A stretch of DNA of 64,000 bases, taken from positions 372,001 through 436,000 of the forward strand of contig VXAZ01003883.1 of NCBI GenBank assembly GCA_013399875.1. The letters run 5' to 3'. Below the pieces are notes generated by a model. It made no database searches and was not told the DNA's origin. It saw only the letters and a list, made by a program, of their open reading frames with translations. The position numbers were made by a program, and so were the translations under genes. This DNA comes from Gymnorhina tibicen. Taxonomy: Eukaryota > Chordata > Aves > Passeriformes > Artamidae. This document shows, piece by piece, positions 22,016-34,660 of the stretch. Positions within the stretch are counted from its first letter, which is position 1, and every line of letters starts with the position of its first letter.

Positions 22016-25000
22016 CACAACCAACTGTCTACTGTTCATGAAATATGAGAGAGTCTGTGAAATACAGTATGTTAAAAGAAATAGGAAAGCATGTCTGACT
22101 TCATATCATGTTAGCCTCCAAATTAATTGAGGGAGACAACATAAACCCATTCTCCAACCAGAACAGCTGTCTTACTCCAATCTCAGCTGTGGCAGGTGAG
22201 GAAGTAGAAGAGATGAAGCTGTAAATTGAGGGGAAACCAAAGCAACTGTGAACCTTCATTAAATGAGAAATGGCAGGAGACTGTGGATAAAGTGTTGGAG
22301 GCCAAAGACAGTAAAGAAATTTTTGATATATATCAGTTTATGGTTGCCTAGAAGAGGTCTTCTTTTGGTCATATTTTTTTTGCTCTTCCAGAGTGCAGAA
22401 GAAATCTGATGCGGAAGAGGAACCAAAGGATAAACTGTTCCCTATGCTACAGAAGTATCTACTCCCACGCAAGACAAAAAATTCTATCTTTAAACAGGAA
22501 AAACTGTTTGAAAAGGAGACCTCATAGGTGGACTGGATTTCTAATGGCTATTTTGATTCTCGAGGAACTCTGGTGTTGGAATGAAAGGAGCCTTAATTGA
22601 TCAAAACATTAAAAAAATTTCTGCAAGTAATAATTTTATTTGAGCTTAGAGTAAACTTGAGCTGATCAGATTATTTTTTCATTCCTAACCACTACAATTT
22701 TTATATCTTCATATCACTGGCAACAATTCTGAAGTTGTTCTTCTTGTTTTTAAAAAAATCCTAAATTCTGATTAACAGAAATAAACTTAACACTCAAAGT
22801 GCTTTATAAACTATGGAGTTGACTTTGGAGGACCCATTACCAAATAAGAAAGATTTATTGGAATTAAATTATTACATTAGTCATTCCTTACAATTTGTTT
22901 AGTTCTAATCTAGTAGAATATAGACTGGGTCCCTGGAGAAAGAGATCCAGTCATCAGTGTGGTGAGGTTAGAAAATTCTGTTATTTCAGAGCAAGTTTGT
23001 CTTGTGAATGTTGGGTCCTGTGCTGTGTGTCCTGTATTACACAGAAATTCAGAATTGATAACCAGAAATTATAGTTTTGGGGACTGAAAAAGCTTATTAT
23101 TAGGATTCGTGTATAAAACACTTGTCTAATACATCCAATAACCATCAAAGCACTCAGTAGAAAACTTGCAACCAGTCTGCTGATGATTTCCTGAATTATA
23201 ACATGTCATGTCATTCTCATAATGGAGTTTTCACTCTTCAAAATAGCTGTGTCGTGCTAAAATGAATTATATGTAGCTGTGCAGTCTGGGCTTCCCAGGT
23301 ACTTGGAGAGATAAAGGTCTTTTCCCAACTTTTTTTTTTCTGATATTTAGGGCAGAATGTTTTCATGATAGTGCTGAAATAATTAGGAGTTCTTAACCAG
23401 CAAAGAGAACAAAATACATACATCTGTAAAGCCACAGTTTAATTCTGCTAAAGGGTCTTAATTTCCAGTCTCCTCAATAAGCTTTTAAATAGGATATTCA
23501 TCACAGTATACTAAAAATAGAAATTAGAAGTTCTTGGTAATTTTTTTCACCTAAAAGATATTAACATTCCTGTTTAGTTTATGCATCTCTGCTGCTTCTA
23601 TTTTGTTCCAGGGGTTACAGGCAAGGAGACATCCTGTACTCAGATTAAGCATTATAAATCTGTTCCAGCTTCCTGGAAAATTTTCCTTCTATTTCTTTTT
23701 CCTTTCTCTTTACCAATAATCAGCATCTATCCCCTTGAACTTCGCAACTACACTACTGCCTCATCACACTAAACAATATTTTCAGTGTCTCTGAAAATTT
23801 GATAGTAGCAGTTTTTTGGCAAAAAATTATAGGGGTATCAAGGTTTTCAGACCTCAAACAAGCCTTTCAGTGGTTGTGTTTTATAAAGTTCCTGCCACTT
23901 AGATTTCTCTTTGTGATCAGAAAAGCTTCAGACGATAGGAATCAAATAAAGTGTTAATGAAGCATAACTTAATGGCACTTCATCAGTTGTTAGAATCTCC
24001 ATATATCAAGAAAACTTAAGAAAATCACAGAAATAATGGACTGATTAATTCATATATTGAATAGGTCAATAATTATTATTCAAATGATAATGTGTGTTTT
24101 TATTATTTTCTAAAATTATTTTCCATCTCCAAGTGGATTAAATCAATATAGTTCCTTACAATGAAGTGCAATCGGAGTGGTCTTATACCACTCTCATGCT
24201 AAATAGCTCACAAGAAATGAGAATATTATCACTGAATCATCTGGACATTTCTGTCTAAAGATATTTAAATGTGTCTAGTTTTTTATTTTCCAATCTTGAA
24301 CATTTTTATATATAATGAATCATTGATAAGAAATATTTTCAGAGTTAAAAAAGCTTTATATTAATGAGTTGTCTTTTCATGAGGGTTTTTTCTATTCTGG
24401 TGAAGAAAGTGTTCCAGAATAATTTTACCTCTATTTTGTACATATTACAGTATTATTTACTGTATTAATGAGACAACTGTGGCAGCATGTCAGAACACCA
24501 AAAAAGATTTTGAAAAAAATTGTTTTCTCCATGACAAGCTTCACTGATTTATGAAGTGACTTAAGTCTTATGACCCTTAAGTCATAACAGGTTTTATTCA
24601 GGACATGCTTTATAAGCAGACTGGAGTGGGTGTGAATCATTGCAGTGGGGTAATGGCACACTGCCAAATACCTTAGCTCCTCTCATGTCTTTATCTCACT
24701 AGAACTCAGCTTAGTCCTACGCCCCAGTTGCTGGTCACCCACATACTTTGTTAATTTTCCCAGGTTTTTCCTTCCTGTGACAAAATGCTTTTACAGTTCT
24801 GGGAATAATTCCATCAGAAAGATTTCCCTATAATCAAAATGGGCAAATCCATATTACTTCTTATATTTCCACCCCATACAATTTTTCAGCATAATGGACG
24901 CGACAGCTGAGCACTGGAAAACTCCCAAGCAACATCAGCCCAGGTTCTCAGGTAGGCAAAAGCAGAGCACTGTAGGTATAAAACTATTCTTTGGTATTTG

Positions 25001-26179
25001 ATGTGGAGCTGAAAGTTCATTATCTTGGAGGAGATAACTTTGTCCAACAGATGTAAACATACAGCACTGACAACCATGCAGTACACAGCTGATCCCAAAG
25101 AGTATATTTTACCACATTTTTCTGTACACATTTACTACGTTTCTTCTATATCAAGTTTCCCTCTTTAATTTAGAGTTTTTAAACAGCTAATTATATCTTC
25201 TATGATCTCAAAATTCCTTCTAACACTGTTATACATCATATGTGCTCAGTTCATGTTTTTATCTCTCTTATAAAAGAGTATAAGAGAGTATTATATATAG
25301 AAATAAAAATTAATTCATAGGTATAATATTATATTTTACATGTTGTAACTACGGAATATCAGAGCCCTATGAGGTATACCTTGACTACTCTTATCAAAGC
25401 AGTATGGATTTTCTGCTCAAGTGTTTGTTATCTAGCTGCCTGTAAATCACAAAGTCCAAATTATTTAAGCTACAGAGCTAAAATAATTTTCTTCCATATT
25501 CTCCAGACCTATGTAACATTCCTTAATTCTGTGTACAGTCTAGTAGCAAATAGAAAATCACGGGAGGATTTCCACAGGCTGGTGTGTGTTTGGCTTGATT
25601 TGTGTTTGAAATTTTTATTTCATGTATCAAACTTCGATTTTGACTTTTATGATACCTTCCATTTGCAGAACATCAAATTTCCATCTAGTTTTGAAAGTTG
25701 AAAAGAAACTCCCAGTACTGCTTACCAGTCAAATAACACATACTCAACCTAATTTCGTAACCTTTTGGCTTAGTCTTTAAAATTCACCTACAAACCTTAC
25801 TGTTTACTCTAAATTCTGCTAGTTCAAATCGTCATTTGAATTGAGTCCAATTCAAACAACATGCCCTAGGAAGGTCTGGAGTCATTTCCTCCACTGAGAC
25901 CTCCCTCACAAACTGTAATTTGAATCCTTATCTCCATACTTGCCACTGGCTCTTTTCTAATGATTCATTCTTTACAAAGATCAGAGACTTCACATATCTT
26001 TTTAAAGTTATTGAGTTTTAACCCAAATTAACAATTAAGAATTTCACATACACTTTCAAAGTTCATCCACAGAAGCAAACAGGCTAGATTTATAGCTCTA
26101 CAGTGATGTAAAACCAGTGCCATTTTACTTTCTTCTCTATTATAAAATCTGCACAAGAAAATGAAGGGTAAGGAGTTCC
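22016..26179. other. Non-coding sequence, no recognisable gene
   Basis: The first 600 bp after the LTR (to about 22620) are more purine-rich and less AT-rich than the rest and might be diverged internal retroviral sequence, but no conserved motif can be read. The remainder is plain AT-rich DNA. No exon, RNA gene or transposon recognised. Confidence 0.45.
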
Positions 26180-26638
26180 TGGAAGCAGGTCCAGGGAAGG
26201 GCAACAAAAAAGATGATTAAGGCACTGGAACACCTCACAAGGAAAGGCTGAGGGAGCTGGGACTGTTCAGCCTCGAGAAGAGACACCTGAGATGGGACCT
26301 CATCAATGTCCATCAGTATCTGAAGGGAGGGTGCCAAGAGGATGGATCCAGGCTCTGCTCAGTGATGCCAAGCAATAGGACAAGAAGCAATAGGCAGAAA
26401 TGGATGCACAGGAAGTTCCACCTGAACAAGGAAGAAGAACTTATTTCCTATGCAGTGACCAAGCACTGGAACAGGTTGTCCAGAGAGGTTGTGGAGTCTC
26501 TCTCACTGGAGACACTCAAGAACCATCTGGATACAATCCTGTGCCTTGCACTCTGGGATGACCCTGCTGGAGCAGGGGGGTTGGACCAGACGACCCTCTG
26601 TGGTCCCTTCCAACTTGACCTGTTCAGGGATATGATAC
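26180..26638 (+). mobile_element. CR1 LINE 3' fragment, plus strand
   Basis: About 460 bp of CR1 3' region. Landmarks in order: GGAAAGGCTGAGGGAGCTGG (about 26240), GTTCAGCCTCGAGAAGAG, CAGGAAGTTCCACCTGAAC (about 26410), CACTGGAACAGGTTGTCCAG and GGTCCCTTCCAACTTGACC (about 26604). The element ends near 26638 in GATATGATAC, a decayed tail. It lacks ORF2 because of strong 5' truncation. A 145-codon open frame overlapping it (26362-26799) is an accident of this sequence and not a gene. Confidence 0.93.
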
Positions 26639-27454
26639 GTTCAAACCTCACATGTCTCAGGAAATGGGCACTGAATACAGTGGAAAGTTTAGTACCATGG
26701 GAGAAGTTTTCCTTGGGGTTTTTGTTTGGAAACATTACAAAAAGCTTTGAGTTATTGCATTGTGGTATTTTTTTCTCATTGATCTCAGTTATGAGTTGAG
26801 AATAGCAAGAAGCTTGAAGTGAATCTGATTTTTCCTCATATGGACCTCATCTATCTTCTGTGGAAACTGTGGATATGAAAAATGATTTAAGAAAAATTTT
26901 TTCCTGTGTTGCCTCCGTCTTGGTGGGAGGGAAGATAAAATAAATCTATTTTAATTTTTGTTCAAGAAATTAATGAATTTTTTCTGTGATCTCTGGCACC
27001 AAACGTAGTCTCAGCATATCTGATATTTCTAAGACTCACTCCTTCTGCAATACATTATGTCCAACTGAAGCTGTTCTTAAATGAATGACACGTTGGTTAG
27101 AATTGTAAAACGATATATTGTTTACAATGGAACACATTACATTTTTCTTTCACAGAAATTTTAGTTGTAATTCTCACAGCATGCAATTAAAAAATAAATA
27201 CCTAAGGAAAATTAGGTCTGTATATCAAAGTGTAGACTTTGTCACATTTTCAGAATAAATGCTTTAATTCACTTCTACTTTTGTGTCTCATAGTAGTGAG
27301 CTCCAAGATAAAAAGGTTCCAAACATTCTAATTATTCTGTTGAAGTACTCTGAAAATATTTCAGATCACTGTGCTATGTTGAAAATTCTTTTATTTTAAT
27401 ACAGCTTTTTTGTTAGCTTCCACACATGCTACTTGTTTCATGTGCCCACAGTGC
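26639..27454. other. AT-rich spacer
   Basis: No gene, RNA or transposon recognised between the CR1 copy and the LTR fragment. Confidence 0.5.
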
Positions 27455-27815
27455 AGCAGAGGAGGGACTCCTCTACCTGACCAGCAGCAGAACCAACGTG
27501 TGATGAACTGACCATAAACCCCATTCCCCATCTTCCTGTGCTGCTGAGGAGGAGGAGGTAGAGCTGGGAGGGAGGGAGAAGTGGAGGAGAAGGTGTTTTT
27601 AAGGTCTTATTTTACTTCTCATTATCCTGCTTTGATTTTTTTACTTATAAATTCAATTGATATCTCTTATTTTCGTCTGTTTTGCCTGTGATGGTGTTTG
27701 ATGAGTGATCTCTCTCTGTCCTTATCTCAACCCATTAATTCTTCCTTACATTTTCTTCCCCTTTCCAGCTGCACAGGGGAGTGAGCGAGCAGCTTTCGTG
27801 TGTCTGGCATCCAAA
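27455..27815 (+). mobile_element. LTR fragment (3' part, ERVL-like), plus strand
   Basis: Recognisable as the 3' portion of the same LTR family as the minus-strand element at 54821-55956. Shared blocks in the same order are AACGTGTGATGAACTGACC (about 27492), CCATTCCCCATC, GAGGAGGTAGAG and AGGTGTTTTTAAGG. These are followed by a degenerate polyadenylation region (TATAAATTC), TGTTTTGCCTGTGATGGT, GTCCTTATCTCAACCC and finally GAGTGAGCGAGCAGCTT with GGCATCC. The 5' part with the tandem repeats is missing, and the last bases of the 3' end are not recognisable, so no target duplication can be found. Confidence 0.82.
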
Positions 27816-30800
27816 ACATTGTGCTAAATTAAAGGTAGGCAAATACCTCCTACAATAAGAATTGAGGAACTTCTGATGGATCAAAAAAGAACATTCAAGA
27901 ACTTGAATATTATGCTTAAAGAGTTGTAATGCCCAGGGAATCCAGTGTTTGATACTTAGACTATTAAGAAGCAATACAGTGAAGTAAGCAGAACTGTGAA
28001 TTTTCACTTAGGCATGCAAAATTCTAGTTGTCACTCTACTGTCCATTGGCTTTAGACATAGCTTCCCTTTTGAGTGAGGATTTTTACATCAGAACAGTTA
28101 AATTAGGAACAGATGCAAAAAGGTGCGTTTGTTTGTTCAGTGATCACTCAAAGAAAAATATAAAAATACTGGATATGAGGGAAGGTGCTAACTGGGTAAT
28201 TGTGATTCTGATTATGGTTTTGGGACATTCAGGATTGTATAAGTAAATAATTGACTTTGTATTGTATATTATATTATCGCTTTTATCATCGGTACATCAA
28301 AGAGACAGATAAATTTTCAAGCTGTCTATGTAATATACCAAGCATGTCTTTAGTAGGAAACACCCATGTTTTTTATTTTCTTTGCTTCTACTAGTTCTTA
28401 ATTACAATCCTTATCATTTTCATTTAAAACTTCATGATCCAGAGCTCAAAAATGAACAACTGAAAGTTAAATTCAGCAATAACTGTGTAAAATAATAAAG
28501 CAGGCAAACTTCTGCTGTTGTAACTCTTGTCTTTCATACATTCAGTGAATATACTGATGGTGCAATTACTGATGTGGTAAAAACTAAAAATGGAAAAAAG
28601 CACACCTAGTTTACCCGATGAATAGCTAATCAGATTCTAATGTGATCAGTCAGGGCCTCAAATCTGCCAGTGTCCTCTTTTATTTCTGTGGTACACACTG
28701 TCAGGCTTTAATTTTGTGTTGTTACTTGCACAGGAAATGAACAGGAATTTAAGAGGAAATTACTTTCCCTTCTGTCCCCATCAGTATTGTATAATTCAGT
28801 TCATTGTTAAAAACAACTTGCTTATAACAATAACATTAGATCTAACTTGTTATGTAAGTGAAGATTATATTGACCCTAACTCTTGCTTCAAACAATAACA
28901 CGTCTGTTATAAATACAATATGTGAAGAACCTTGTACATCAGATCTTCCACTGCAGAAAGATGGATGATGTTACAGGCTTGTCACAAACCTGCAAAGAAG
29001 CCAGCTCAGGACATCCCCAGTAAACTTCCAACTCTGTATGACTCGAATTTGGAGATTAAAGTGGCAGAGAACATAGTTCAAGTTGTGCCTCAGTATCCCT
29101 TTTCACACAATTTGCCCTAAGTAAATTGTATTAGCGGCTGAACATGTATACTTGTGTTATTCTGTTTCACATGTCTTTTTCCATAGGCTAAGGAAAAGGC
29201 ATTCCTGCCACCATTTTGACTTCACCTGCTCATGACATCCTAACTGAGGTTATCAGTCCTCTAACCTATACTCCTAACCCATTTTGGTTGATATGAACTG
29301 AGTTATGGACATTTCATTTAGCAAGTCTCTGCCAAGAAAGAGGTTCTAAGAAATTGGTTTACCTTTGTTGGTTGAGCCTGGAGTAATGACCAACTGTAGG
29401 AAAATAGGTGCAGAGAAAAAAACTAAAGATTTTTCCCTTGCTATATTGACCTTTTTATGTGGAAAATATAACCATAAAGTCAGGTAGACATTGCCTTTGT
29501 AAGGGAGGTCATAGAGTTTAATTCAGTAATTTCTACATCAAGACAATAAGACAATAATGACTATGAGATTTACCACAGTTCCTGTTACTGTCAGAAGCAG
29601 AGGTTTCTTTTTGAGAGATTATGTGCACAGATCAAAAAACCCTCATGTTTAAGTAATGTCTGCTTTTAAATTAAAACTAATATTCTAAGCTATATATGTC
29701 TAATAATCTGTTACAGATGATACTGTTCCCCATGTTTATCAAGTAGCTATTCCTATTTATTAGAATATTTATCTTCAGTCTAGTAATTTCATAATTTTTT
29801 CGTATTCTTAGATGTAAGAGTGCAGGGTTTTCCAGGAATAATGAGAGAAATTTCTTGGTCCTCCACAGGAAGAGCTTCCATTTGATAAGGATCTTGCTCT
29901 TTAGAGAAAGACAAAATGATCTGAAACTGATGGAAAGATCTGGAATCTGAAAATCACCTTTATTCTTCCAATGGCATTTTTTTCAGTCCAAAAGAACATC
30001 AATTTTAAGTGTATCTCCATGAAAAAGGACCTTTCACAGAAAAAGTCTGTGGAGCAAGGGAGCTCAGTCTTACAGTTTACCAGACTGTATGGAAAATGAA
30101 ATCAAACCAAACCAAAAACTCTTATCAAACAAAAATCTTGCAGAAACAATTCCTTTTCGCTTAGTGCAGTTTTGGATTAGCAGTCATTCTGTGACTGAAG
30201 TTCCTTGAATATTGAAAAACTATACATGCCTGATGCATAAGTGCAAGAGATATTGGGTGCCTAGGTAAGGAAAAAGCTTCTGTTCCTCCCTAGAAATTTA
30301 GCTTGACTTTGATACAGAAGAGAAAGTAGAAAGTAATTAAGCAAAATTTCACATTCCACTGGCCACAGGAAAGATGCAGTAAGTTTCATTCATTCATTTT
30401 GGTGATTTTCAGAACCTATTAGATTCACAGCTAACAGCTCTCAGAAATTAGAGGAGCTTGTGTGGGTATAGAAGAGAGAGGGAGAGTACTAAAAGCCTGA
30501 ATCAGTAAAATAACAGCTTTAGCCTTTTAGTACAATTTGAACAAAGAAAAGAGCTTTTCTAAAGTTCTAAGATAAAAGATATTGGGAACATATAGAAGGG
30601 AAAAGGTATTGGAACATTATATGAACACAACATGTGTCTCATCTGTTTAGAGAGTGATGTTAGGTCTGGTGTTCAGTGACAGGTGACTCTCGATGTGCAG
30701 TGGTAGGTGTGTAACTGCACAGCACATGCTTTACTTCCATTTGTGCTGGGTGCATTTACCACATTTCTGAAAATAAGCCTAACTGCATCTCAAGCAATGC

Positions 30801-32217
30801 ATCTCATTGTAGCCTTCTAAATGTGTTGCCAAGCTCTAAGTAACAGCAAGAAGCCTTGAGTCACTCTTGGTGCTGAAGAAATGAGTTGTGTAATGCATGT
30901 GCATGTGCATGAAGGACGTATACAACATAGAGTAAAGCTGACGTGAATATTGCAAAGTTTGTGTTCCAGGGGAAAAATAGCAGCTTTCTTCAACCTGATT
31001 GAAAAAAGTCTCACCTATCTCACAAGAATTCATGGATCATTAATGTTTCTTGAGACTTACAGAGATATTTTAGAAAAAATTTTATTTTCTCCTCAACCAA
31101 ATAACATAAAATAGAAGAATAATTATGGAAATTACCATGTTTTAAAAATTAGCTCAATATTTTTCATGAATATGATGAATTATCCATTGTGCTCACATTC
31201 ATGGACTGCTCAGGAACAAATTAAACTTGATTTCTTGTATGGGGCCTGCCATACACAAGAAGGCTGATAAAAAGAAATTAACGATCAGCTTTCTAAGTAG
31301 TTGAAAAGAAGTTTACACCTGCTGTGTAATATTAAGACTCAGTCAGTTACAACAAATCTTTCAATCAGCTTTTTTCTTCACACTTTTACAACATTTTATG
31401 TTCCTACCTTTATATATAAATGTATATGCAATCATTTTATTTGGCAATATAAAATACACCAGACCCACATAAAGTCTGGTAGACTCTTATGGCTGCTTAT
31501 CAAACTGGAATGCTTTTTTTTCCCACCACTTTTTGTTCTATTACTCACAGCTTTCATTTCAAACAAACAAACAAACAAAACCTTCCCAGATCTCTGGTGA
31601 AAATAATTCCGTGGCAAAGCCAGGTGATTGCAACTGCTGTCAGTGTGAGTATTCAGAGGATCTACAATAGAAGATCTGAAATGTACGAACAGTCATACAC
31701 CTACAAAGAGGAATTAAAAATAATGTCTGTGAGGTATAAACAAAATATGAGATGCTTTCAGGGCAGAAGTGAGGACTTCTAGCCTAGAAAAGAAGGCCGT
31801 GATATTTCTATTTTTATTTATTGTCCAATTTTTTGGTTTCCAGTGGAGATTTTATTGCTGTAATGGTCTCTTCTCAGGCAGGTTAGACAAGACTGTTGGT
31901 GGTATAGATGCAAAGGCCATGAAGCACTGAGTAAATTGTTCTAGAGCATAGTGGTTAATTTTTCTTTATTAATAAGTTGGTGGTGAACATGAGCAAAGAG
32001 ACAGTGTATTTAATTTAGCAGCTTGAGACAATAAACAACAGTGGTACAGATGGGAAGTCCGAAAAAAATTCAAAAGCGGGAATATGAGATGTTTGCTTCT
32101 TTGGTACAGCTCTATATGCAATTTTGAGATGATTAGCAGTAGAACACTATTTATAGCTGAATAAAGATGTGTTATTCAGTCAGTTTTGGTCTGTCTTGTA
32201 CAGGAAAGTTGTTGCAA
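27816..32217. other. AT-rich non-coding sequence
   Basis: Over 4 kb without a supportable feature apart from the (AAAC) microsatellite at 31561-31580. A 62-codon frame at 28932-29120 has a somewhat protein-like second half, but no similarity I can name and no flanking splice sites, so it is not called. Confidence 0.5.
31561..31580. repeat. (AAAC)4 microsatellite
   Basis: Four perfect AAAC units followed by AAAA. Confidence 0.93.
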
Positions 32218-32540
32218 GGCCAGGAGAGGGTCTTCAAGATAAGAAAGGTCTGAAGCATCATGCATTGAGAGAAAATTAGAACTAGATTTCAGTTCAGGTT
32301 TAAGAAGAGAGGGCTAAAGGAGAGCTTCAAATTGCTGTCTTCAGCAATCTGATGGATTATAAAAAAGAAGATACAGAAGAAGGCTTGGCAGGTGGTTTAA
32401 GCCTGCCCACAGAGGTTATGAAAACTCCATCCTTGGAGATATTCAGAACTCAACTTCACAAAGCCTTCAGTAACCTGATGGAACTAGAGTCAGATCTGAG
32501 TTAGAAATTGGCCTTATTTTGAGCAGGAATTTGAACCACA
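32218..32540 (+). mobile_element. CR1 LINE fragment, strongly decayed, plus strand
   Basis: An old CR1 3' fragment. The clearest parts are CCAGGAGAGGGTCTTCAAGA at the start (about 32221), CTGCCCACAGAGGTTATG (about 32403), ACTCCATCCTTGGAGATATT (about 32425) and TTGAGCAGGAATTTGAACC near the end. Between the first and second parts the sequence is shorter than in intact CR1 copies, suggesting an internal deletion. The CR1 tail is no longer readable. Confidence 0.78.
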
Positions 32541-33594
32541 TTATCAACCAATCTTCCAATTTTAGTTGGTATAAAATTAGTTTTTCCATGCTTGAAGCTA
32601 TAAAATACATTTTCTTATGAAGGATATATATGCTTTTACTCATAGGAAACATCTCAGATAGAAATAATTCATCTAGACATTGAAGAATGTTTTAGGTGAA
32701 AACAAGGTCTGGATAATCCGTCTTCAGTAAATGCTGGTAGTTCTGATTCCATGAACAAAGAAACTACATACCAAGAGCAAACAATAAAAGCAAAACTGAA
32801 AATTTTCTAAGAAATCAAAATTAAAACTTCAGTGTTGTGTTCTACCCAACTGGAGACAGGCAAAGACAAGTGGACTCTGAGTATCTGCAAAAAAACAAAA
32901 ACCAACAAAAAGGATAAGCATAGCTCCAAGTCATATAAAGTAAGGTCGCTGTAAATCCAGACACTAGTCAGAAAAGTATATTTAACAGTGCCTAAAATGC
33001 AGCATATAATCCATGACAAATATTAAATACCTGTACATTCATGTCCTGTAACTATTGTTACCAAAAAGAAAAAAAATAAAGCTATGTTAAGCTGGTCCTC
33101 CAAGTAAATAACACTGCATCATACAAATAGGTCAGATGTTATTTGCATCTTCTGGTGATACAAGTTAGTACAGACTCAATTATACAGAATAAAGTACCAT
33201 GACAGACAATGTGGCTTAATATGAAAGTGTCTATATGAATAACCCACCTTGAATTCCCCTTTAACAGTATTTCAATATCTTGTGCTTCAGAGAGCATAGT
33301 TTTCATAGTTTCTTAACAAAAATTTGAGTATTCATTAGTTATTTAAGCCATACTTAAATCTCTCCATCAATCTATACTTTTTATGGGTTTGATCTTACAT
33401 TTTCATTATTTTTATGCCATATTAGGATTCTGTGGGGATGACAATGGCTTCTTTCCCCAAGAAAAATTTTACCTCCTGTGTTAATACAAATTATTTTAAT
33501 ATGAGATGTCTTGTATGTCTTCTTCTGAGAAACACTTGCTTTGATTCAGAAGGGTTCATGCAAACAAAATTATACTTGATTTTTTATTGTTCAG

Positions 33595-33663
33595 GTTGTA
33601 GTTACGATCATCAACCACCCGACATGTTGTAGTTACCATCGTGATAACTCAACCACCCCACAT
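33595..33663. repeat. Imperfect direct repeat, two copies (31 and 38 bp)
   Basis: Copies 33595-33625 and 33626-33663 abut. Both open with GTTGTAGTTA and close with AACCACCC followed by ACAT; the second carries a few extra bases in the middle. Looks like a local tandem duplication that has since changed in length. Confidence 0.85.
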
Positions 33664-34634
33664 ATTTTGTGTCCTAGATGAAGTCCCTGGTCAGGGAACA
33701 GAATTGCAATCTGCTTTCTCAAGGTTATACCGGTTGCATATATATAGTTTATGCAAAAAAAAATAGCAATGTGAAGCAGTTTGCAGTGTTTTGCTATGAA
33801 TGGCAAAGTCATTTTCACAAAGTATATTGTAATTTATATCACTTACAGAAAGTAGCTATACTTCCCCAAAGGTGACTGGTAATGAGAGGGGAAAAAGCCT
33901 TTGGGTTAGGCACTAATACTTTTTTTTTCTTTGCTTAGACATTATCATTCATTTTCATAAAGACAACCTGAGTAAACTGACACTTAAGCAGAACTCAAAC
34001 TGATGCAGTACTTAAATAAAATTCTATGCAGAATGAAAAGGTTGCCTCTAGGGAGATAGGTACATTAAAAGCCTCATTGTAAGTTTTATTTATGAAGTGG
34101 TTATAAAAGTATTCTCCATTTATACTAAAAAGTTGACTAAGGTGATTTGCATGAATGTACCTCAAACAGTGAATTCTAGCTCATTTTTTTAGCTTACTTT
34201 TTTAACCTGCTATTTCAATGTTGGCATGAAGGGTGTTTAGGTTGAATTTTATCCAAATAAATCTTAAATGTAATTTAAAATACTAGGGATTGTTTACTCC
34301 TCCTTGGTTCTACATGCCAATTCATATCCTGAAAAAAATGATCAAAACCTAGTAATGTTGCCAAAATAATCACCTCACAAATGCCAAAGTGACAATTAAC
34401 AATAGAGAGAAATACTTGGATCATTACTTTATAAAATAAAATTAATATTGTGCAATTAGCAAACTGTATGTTTGGATTCACATGCCCACACAGCCCTCCC
34501 ATGAGTACACCTTAATAAAAATAAATATTCATTAAATGTGAAGAGTCCCATGTATCTTTATGAAGATGTTGAGCTGCTAATTGAATTTGAAGCACAAAAG
34601 ATGCTTAGTATTCCATTCAAATTGTGGTTTTCAA

Positions 34635-34660
34635 ATATATATGAGATATATATATATATT
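34635..34660. repeat. (TA)-rich microsatellite
   Basis: Two TA runs separated by TGAGA, the second of seven or more dinucleotides. Confidence 0.85.

Noticed and set aside
26362..26799. 145-codon open frame overlapping a CR1
   Set aside because: Its first two thirds translate the CR1 3' region, which is downstream of ORF2, and the rest runs into unrelated flank.
28932..29120. Short frame with residues reading KVAENIVQVVPQYPF
   Set aside because: Protein-like by eye only; no known relative and no flanking splice signals.
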